From the NCBI GenBank assembly GCA_026985435.1, contig JALSQL010000103.1:1-9165 (forward strand): a DNA stretch of 9,165 nucleotides, in the 5' to 3' direction. The DNA comes from Acidilobaceae archaeon. GTDB lineage: Archaea; Thermoproteota; Thermoprotei_A; Sulfolobales; Acidilobaceae. The translations under genes were made by a program, and so were the position numbers. The notes under the pieces are model-generated. The model was not told the origin of the DNA. It ran no database searches and saw only the letters and a program-made list of their open reading frames with translations. Shown one piece after another: positions 4,783 to 9,165 of this stretch; the first letter of the stretch is position 1, and each line of letters starts with the position of its first letter.

Positions 4783-5775
4783 GTGCGGCCTGAGAGGGGC
4801 GGGCTCCCGGCGGCAGTCAGCAGCCGGGGCGCTATACTCCTGGGGGGTAGAGTGGAGGCAGACGGCTACGCGGGGAGGCTGGTCAGGGTTGTCACCCACG
4901 CCCACGAGGACCACACGATCGGCCTGGCCAGCAGCTCGAGGAGGGCCCTCTTCGTGGTCGCGACCCCGGTGACGCTCCGGTTCCTATCGGTGCTCGGCAA
5001 GCGCGTGCCGCCCCACAAGGTGCTCGAGCTAGACTACGATAGGCCCGTTGAGGTCGACGGGGAGAGGCTGACCCTCCGGAGGGCCAGGCACATCGCTGGC
5101 AGCGCTCAGGTGGAGGTTGAGGGCAGCGGCTTCAGGGTCGGCTACACTGGAGACTTCAAGCTGCCGGGCACGCCCCCGATGAGGGACCTGGACGTGCTGG
5201 TCGTGGATGCAACCTACGGCAGCCCGGCGAGCCAGAGGAGGTGGGGCGAGTGGGACGCGATCGCCGCCCTCGCGAGCCTCGTCGAGGAGGGCCTGAGGAT
5301 GGGGACGGTCTACATCTACGGCTTCAACGGCAAGCTCCAGGAGGTTATGGTTGAGCTCCGGGTGAGGGGTGTGAGCGCCCCCTTCGCCGCCGACCCCAGG
5401 ACCGTGCAGCTTGCGAGGATAGCCTCCGAGTTCTACGGTGTGAGCGTTGACCCCCTGGTCACCCACGACAAGGTCGTCGACGGCGAGCCGGTGGTGGTCT
5501 TCGCGCACACAAGCAGGTTCCGCTCGTCGAGGAGGAGGCCCGGCCTCCACCTGAGGCTCACCGGCATGGAGCTGAGGGGGGTCGTGTACAGGGTCTCGGA
5601 CAACGTCTACAACGTCTCATTCAGCGACCACGCCAGCTTCAGGGAGGTCATAGAGTACATAGAGGAGGCGCGCCCCCGCAGGGTCATAGTCGACGCCTAC
5701 AGGGGCCGCGAGGCCCGCTTCACGGCGAAGTACATAGAGAGAAGGCTGGGCATACCAGCGGAGGCCCAGCCCTAG
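4783..5775 (+). CDS. Metallo-beta-lactamase/beta-CASP-type nuclease
   Basis: This is a probable zinc-dependent RNA or DNA nuclease of the CPSF/Ysh1-like group (COG1236 type). From the GTG at 4783 it has 330 residues. Visible metal-site motifs are HAHEDH (residues 39-44), H103 in RARHIAGSA and D124 in YTGDFKLPG. D142 in VVDATYG resembles beta-CASP motif A, and H283 in SFSDHASF resembles motif C. YIYGFNGKLQEVM (about 178-189) matches the Gly-x-x-Gln-Glu segment of the beta-CASP domain. It is shorter than full archaeal aCPSF1 and lacks KH domains, so it is a compact member. Ligase-associated exonucleases look similar and cannot be excluded. The GTG at 4771 is an alternative start; a TTAAA at 4747-4751 could be its own TATA box. 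Its stop overlaps that of the convergent gene at 5772. Confidence 0.82.
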   Translation: MRPERGGLPAAVSSRGAILLGGRVEADGYAGRLVRVVTHAHEDHTIGLASSSRRALFVVATPVTLRFLSVLGKRVPPHKVLELDYDRPVEVDGERLTLRRARHIAGSAQVEVEGSGFRVGYTGDFKLPGTPPMRDLDVLVVDATYGSPASQRRWGEWDAIAALASLVEEGLRMGTVYIYGFNGKLQEVMVELRVRGVSAPFAADPRTVQLARIASEFYGVSVDPLVTHDKVVDGEPVVVFAHTSRFRSSRRRPGLHLRLTGMELRGVVYRVSDNVYNVSFSDHASFREVIEYIEEARPRRVIVDAYRGREARFTAKYIERRLGIPAEAQP

Positions 5776-6518
5776 GCCTCCCCCACGAAGGCCCTGTAGC
5801 GGTCGGCCCTGAGGGCTATAAGTGGGAGGAGGCTCCTCGGCGCCCCCGAGGCGACGTTGCGGTCGAGGATGACCCTCGCCGTGAACCCGCAGTTCTGGCA
5901 GTGGAGCAGCGCCACCCTCTTGTCGCTCCTGCCAGTGTAGATGCCTAGCGCGAAGCGGTCCCTGGACCCGCAGGAGGGGCAGGAGAGCCCCACCCCGGGC
6001 AGCCGCCACTTGTAGAAGCAGAAGGGGCACACCATAGAGTAGCCCCCATCCGGCTCGGCGGCCATGACGTCGCTCTCAGCGCCGCAGACGGGGCACCTAG
6101 TGCCCATGACCTCCCTGGGCCCCTCGGCCTCGAGGAGGACCTCCGCGTAGGCCCTAGCGACCGCCTGCATCACTACGAAGGCGACCTTCGCGCCCGGCGC
6201 CTCGATGTCGCCGGACGCCATGCGCTGCAGCGCGTCCCCGAGGTCCCTGGGCCCCTCGAGTCCCAGCTTCTCGGCCACGACGCCCGCCAGGCGGCTCAGG
6301 GTCCCCTCCTCCAGCAGCCTGGCGGCGAGGGAGTTGAGGGACTCCCCGGCCTCGACGGCCTCCCTGACGGCGGGCTTCAGGCTCTCGATTATGCCCAGCT
6401 CTACCTCCTCCACCCTGACGGCGGTCTCGAGGTCTATGGCGACCCCCGCCAGGCCCCTGTAGCGGAGGAGGGCCGTCCTGAACCTTGCTAGCCTAGCTTC
6501 AGGAGCGTCTCCACCCAT
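5772..6518 (-). CDS. FdhE-like protein with four CxxC zinc motifs
   Basis: This 248-residue protein has a helical N-terminal half and a C-terminal half carrying four CxxC pairs: C142/C145 (CPVCG), C164/C167 (CPFC, followed by YKWRL), C180/C183 (CPSCG) and C207/C210 (CQNCG). Order and spacing, including the Trp after the second pair, fit FdhE (PF04216), the iron- or zinc-binding accessory protein needed for formate dehydrogenase activity. No dehydrogenase is in the window, so the partner enzyme is unknown and a general zinc-ribbon role remains possible. The ATG at 6518 lies inside the end of the decarboxylase gene (31-nt overlap), so the two are probably one transcript with coupled translation. 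Its TAG shares the sequence CTAG with the stop of the convergent nuclease gene. Confidence 0.6.
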   Translation of the reverse strand: MGGDAPEARLARFRTALLRYRGLAGVAIDLETAVRVEEVELGIIESLKPAVREAVEAGESLNSLAARLLEEGTLSRLAGVVAEKLGLEGPRDLGDALQRMASGDIEAPGAKVAFVVMQAVARAYAEVLLEAEGPREVMGTRCPVCGAESDVMAAEPDGGYSMVCPFCFYKWRLPGVGLSCPSCGSRDRFALGIYTGRSDKRVALLHCQNCGFTARVILDRNVASGAPRSLLPLIALRADRYRAFVGEA

Positions 6519-7585
6519 CTCTCTAGGGCACCCCCAAGAGTGTGGGGCATCACCGCTATCCTCACACCCCCGAAGCTCGGGCAGGTGTAGGCCCTATAAC
6601 CTAGGCTCCGTAGCCGCTCCAGCAGCCTCGGCAGCCTAACTCGGGGCACAGCGCAGACCACGGGGCTCTCCGGCGTGTGGGGCGAAGAGTACGGCCCCCC
6701 CTCTACGAGGGCCTGGTAGGCCTCGAGGGTCGAGCGCATGAGCCGGGATGCCAGGCCGGGCATGTGGGGCTCCAGCCTCTCGGCTATTCGGGAGGCGGCG
6801 AGAACAGGAGCCCCCGGCCTCGTGCCCAGCACGCCGAACTGCCTCCCCCCAGGCAGGTAGGGCGCCTCAAACCACAGCCTCTCAAGGAGCTCCCTGCTCG
6901 AGGATAGTATGACGCCCACGCCTATGGGGGCCTCGGGTATCTTGTGCATGTCGACCGCGAGGGTTCTAACAGTGGAGTCCAGGGTGACCCTAGCCTTGGG
7001 GCTGGGGAGCCACCTGAGGATAGCCCCCGCGTAGGCCGCGTCGACGTGGACTACCGAGTCGTAGCGCCTCGCCACCCGCGCTATCTCGCCAACCGGGTCC
7101 ACGTAGCCGGTCTCGGTGGTGCCAGCGGTGGCTACGACCACCGCCCCGGGGTTCTCCTCGAGGGCGCCCTCGAGCCTTGCCAGGTCGGCGGCGTAACCGT
7201 CGATCGCGTTGACCCACACAATATCCATGCCGAGGAGCCTAGCCGCCTTCCCTATAGAGTAGTGCGCGCTCGTGAAGGCGACGACCGTCCTCCTACCCTC
7301 CTCCCGGGCGAGGTACAGGGCTAGAATGTTGCTCTCGGTAGCGCCGCTGGTGACCCACCCAGGAAACTCCGCCCCAGTGGAGACCCTGGATGCGAAGCTA
7401 ACCACCCTCCCAGCGGCGTCGGCCAGCTCCGGGTAGCTGAGGGGGTCGCCCAGGTTGAGCCCCAAACCCCCCTCAACCGCCTCCACCACGCACCACGGCG
7501 GCTGGGGAACCATGCCCCCTATCACGCGCCCGGCGCCGGCCCCCCTCTCCGAGCCGCACACTATAGCCTCCACAGGCCCGGGCAC
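6488..7585 (-). CDS. PLP-dependent amino-acid decarboxylase (group II, MfnA-like)
   Basis: This is a fold-type I pyridoxal-phosphate enzyme of about 365 residues from the GTG at 7585. Visible motifs are TSGATESNILAL near residue 80 (phosphate and substrate region), H108 in TSAHYSIGKAA (stacks on PLP), GTTETGYVDP, D182 in HVDAAYAG (contacts the PLP ring nitrogen) and K215 in DMHKIPEAPIGVG (forms the Schiff base). This is the pattern of the archaeal MfnA group, whose members decarboxylate tyrosine in methanogens, and aspartate or glutamate elsewhere, aspartate giving beta-alanine for coenzyme A. In a crenarchaeon the aspartate role is the better guess. The frame is open upstream to a TTG at 7666, but ATTATA at 7622-7627 looks like its promoter. 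GTGs at 7573 and 7561 are alternatives. It overlaps the FdhE-like gene by 31 nt. Confidence 0.82.
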   Translation of the reverse strand: MPGPVEAIVCGSERGAGAGRVIGGMVPQPPWCVVEAVEGGLGLNLGDPLSYPELADAAGRVVSFASRVSTGAEFPGWVTSGATESNILALYLAREEGRRTVVAFTSAHYSIGKAARLLGMDIVWVNAIDGYAADLARLEGALEENPGAVVVATAGTTETGYVDPVGEIARVARRYDSVVHVDAAYAGAILRWLPSPKARVTLDSTVRTLAVDMHKIPEAPIGVGVILSSSRELLERLWFEAPYLPGGRQFGVLGTRPGAPVLAASRIAERLEPHMPGLASRLMRSTLEAYQALVEGGPYSSPHTPESPVVCAVPRVRLPRLLERLRSLGYRAYTCPSFGGVRIAVMPHTLGGALERWVETLLKLG

Positions 7586-7621
7586 TACAAGCCACGCCCC
7601 CGCCGCCCGCGGGGGCCAGGG

Positions 7622-7627
7622 ATTATA
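7622..7627 (-). promoter_or_regulatory. Probable TATA box of the decarboxylase operon
   Basis: TATAAT on the minus strand in an otherwise GC-rich gap predicts transcription from about 7599, just before the GTG at 7585. It argues against the longer frame starting at 7666. Confidence 0.5.
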
Positions 7628-7780
7628 GTGCCGGGTAACGGCTGGTAACCTTCTGGAGCCGCCCAAGCCTGGAAAAGGCCGGGTTGGCGCGTGCAGCCAC
7701 GTTTGATAGGGGCGTAGGGGATTCGTCGAAAGCCGCGGGAGTGAGGTGTGAGATGGGGGCGAGCTTAAGCAGTGGCATCC

Positions 7781-8668
7781 CTAGCGGCCGCCCGTGGAGT
7801 TCACGAAGTCTAGTATCTCCTCGATGTACCTGTCCCTACCTAGGGTCTTGTATGACTCGACGTGGCCAGCGCCGCCAACTATCAGCGCTCTGCCACAGCA
7901 GCTCTTCGCCGCTATGGCCCGCGCCTCCGCTGGCGTGACGAGCGGGTCGTGGTCTCCGGCTATCACGAGGAGTGGCTTGTCGATCCTGTCTAGCAGTATC
8001 GGGCCGAACCGGGTGTCAACCCCCGCCATGAGGGAGCCCCAGAAGCCGATCAGCTCCGAGTAGGCCCGAGGGATGCCCATATAGCTCTTCAGCCACCTTG
8101 GTATGACCTCATCCAGGGTGGGGTAGGGGCTGTCGGCCACTATCACAATGTCGCCGCTGGCCCTGGAGCCGGCCATTATGGCGGCGACGGCGCCCATACT
8201 GTAGCCTAGGAGCACTATGCGAGCCCCAGGATAGCGGCGCCTAACCATCGAGAGCACGGCTGGCACGTCGTAGGCCGACTCTCGGGGGCCGATCGTAGTG
8301 GTGCCCCCGCTCTCGCCGTGGCCGCGGAAGTCGAACGCCACCACGGTGTAGCCCCTCCTCGCCAGCTCAGCCTGGATCTCGAGGAGCCTCCGGTCAGCCC
8401 TGCAGCTCGTGTAACCGTGCATAACGACGAAGACAACACGGGGGCTCCCGGGTATGATCCACCCCCTAAGCCTGACCCCGTCGCCCGTGGTTACCGTGAA
8501 GTTCTCGTAGTGGAGCCCGTAGGCGGCTGGCGTGCCAGCGGGCTTGCACCTGGCCGGGTGGAGGCTCGCGTAGGCCACAACAGCTGGCACGACAACCAGA
8601 AACACGAGCAGCGCGGCGGAGATCCCGGCTAGGAGCCTCCTCCTAGACAGGAGCCCGGCCCTGGCCAC
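7781..8668 (-). CDS. Membrane-anchored alpha/beta hydrolase
   Basis: This is a serine hydrolase of unknown substrate, 295 residues from the GTG at 8668. The N-terminus (ARAGLLSRRRLLAG then a hydrophobic run ISAALLVFLVVVPAVVAY, residues about 15-34) is a signal anchor, placing the enzyme outside the membrane or at its outer face. The catalytic triad is visible: S157 in GYSMGA, D241 in GDHDPLV and H269 in GAGHVESY. HGYTS (about 84-88) supplies the oxyanion-hole region and RGHGES is the usual family turn. The layout matches the family often annotated as alpha/beta hydrolase with a BAAT or Hydrolase_4 domain (esterase, lipase or peptidase). The frame extends to a TTG at 8764 with basic, low-complexity residues, judged untranslated. 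GGGAG lies upstream of 8668. It stands alone. Confidence 0.8.
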   Translation of the reverse strand: MARAGLLSRRRLLAGISAALLVFLVVVPAVVAYASLHPARCKPAGTPAAYGLHYENFTVTTGDGVRLRGWIIPGSPRVVFVVMHGYTSCRADRRLLEIQAELARRGYTVVAFDFRGHGESGGTTTIGPRESAYDVPAVLSMVRRRYPGARIVLLGYSMGAVAAIMAGSRASGDIVIVADSPYPTLDEVIPRWLKSYMGIPRAYSELIGFWGSLMAGVDTRFGPILLDRIDKPLLVIAGDHDPLVTPAEARAIAAKSCCGRALIVGGAGHVESYKTLGRDRYIEEILDFVNSTGGR

Positions 8669-8871
8669 GGCTCGGCTCCCACGGTAGTCCCCCACACACG
8701 GGTACAAAACGCTGGAACGCCCCCCACGAGGGTCCAGGCGGCTCTGCCGCCCACCCGGACCCAAACTATACGGGGCGGGTAGAGCCCTGGCCTAGCCCCG
8801 GAGTCGCCATGGTGGATCCCGTCGAAGCCCTAGAGGCCCCGCAGGCCCGGAACGGCTAGCCCCGCCCGGGC

Positions 8872-9165
8872 CTAGGGCCGACAGGGTACAGTAGCATGGT
8901 ACAGTAGCATAGGGATCTCCGAGATGCAGTCCAGCCGGAGGAGCTTGCAGAGGCCGGAGTCGTAGTACGCGCCAACCGCGACGGTCGCGAGGCCCAGGGC
9001 CTCCGCGGTGAGGTAGATGTTCTGGCCAGCGTGGCCCGCGTCCCAGTGGGTGTAACGGTAGCTCCTATACCCGTACCTGGCTGCTGTCCTGGCGATCACC
9101 GCGGTCAGAGCTACCACCGCGGGCGCCTGGGCCACGTGCCCCTGGCCAGGGGCCATCCGGGCGGC
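8872..9165 (-). CDS. SagB-type nitroreductase, C-terminal part; end altered by a frameshift
   Basis: This is the C-terminal part of an FMN-dependent nitroreductase-fold protein of the SagB/ThcOx type, which oxidise azoline rings or act on small nitro and other substrates. The gene runs off the right edge; the frame is open to 9165, and the ATG at 9156 is internal by homology. Diagnostic pieces are APAVVALTAVIARTAARYG, YRYTHWDAGHAGQNIYL and ALGLATVAVGAY, the conserved helix and strand that bind the flavin. The family usually ends with a strand of the type PLYLxPVG. Here the end reads PMLLYHATVPCRP because of a 13-bp tandem duplication (8885-8910). Removing one unit would give PMLLYPVGPRPGRG and a stop at 8856-8858. 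The protein may still fold; activity is uncertain. Confidence 0.72.
   Translation of the reverse strand, partial: AARMAPGQGHVAQAPAVVALTAVIARTAARYGYRSYRYTHWDAGHAGQNIYLTAEALGLATVAVGAYYDSGLCKLLRLDCISEIPMLLYHATVPCRP
8885..8910. repeat. Perfect 13-bp tandem duplication
   Basis: GGTACAGTAGCAT occurs at 8885-8897 and again at 8898-8910 without a mismatch. Thirteen is not a multiple of three, so it shifts the frame of the nitroreductase gene that contains it. It is consistent with a recent replication slip. Confidence 0.9.

Noticed and set aside
7586..7666. Longer N-terminus for the decarboxylase from a TTG
   Set aside because: The TATA-like element at 7622-7627 lies inside it, and the extra residues do not fit the family.
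1..9165. CRISPR array or insertion sequence with transposase
   Set aside because: There are no regularly spaced repeats and no recognisable complete transposase. The only repeats are the paired flanks and short tandem duplications.

Overview
The window looks like chromosomal DNA from a hyperthermophilic crenarchaeon (Thermoproteota, Desulfurococcales-like). The reasons are an archaeal L7Ae protein closely resembling crenarchaeal versions, an archaeal-length soluble inorganic pyrophosphatase, AGG/ATA-rich codon use, TATA-box promoters with short leaders, and several GTG starts. No species is assigned.

Bases 1 to about 1850 are visibly AT-richer than the rest and read as an accessory island. 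It holds two toxin-antitoxin cassettes of the same layout on the minus strand. One (1-630) is broken: the AF2212-like antitoxin carries a 5-bp tandem duplication that shifts frame, and the PIN toxin has frame breaks, a perfect 17-bp inverted repeat and in-frame stops. The second (979-1636) is intact. Upstream of each cassette lies a diverged copy of the same ~150-bp segment with a TATA-like box and a tail resembling the 3' end of a tRNA gene. This suggests duplication of a whole unit, or tRNA-directed integration.

Bases 1850 to 9165 are GC-rich core DNA. A G/T-rich gene-poor stretch comes first, then a minus-strand gene for a small EF-Tu-domain-2-like protein, a GC-rich gene-poor stretch with strong stem-loops, and L7Ae (minus). 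L7Ae is divergent from inorganic pyrophosphatase (plus), with one palindromic TATA box between them. Pyrophosphatase is followed on the same strand by an unknown membrane-anchored surface protein and a beta-CASP-type metallo-beta-lactamase nuclease.

Convergent to these is a minus-strand pair: a PLP-dependent MfnA-type decarboxylase whose end overlaps the start of an FdhE-like four-CxxC zinc protein. Next come a membrane-anchored alpha/beta hydrolase (minus) and, at the right edge, the C-terminus of a SagB-type nitroreductase (minus). A perfect 13-bp tandem duplication in that last gene appears to have shifted its frame and replaced its conserved ending.

No clearly new multi-gene system is evident. 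The strongest unusual signals are the paired intact and decayed toxin-antitoxin loci with homologous flanks, the two tandem-duplication frameshifts, the perfect inverted repeat inside the dead toxin gene, and the shared palindromic promoter.
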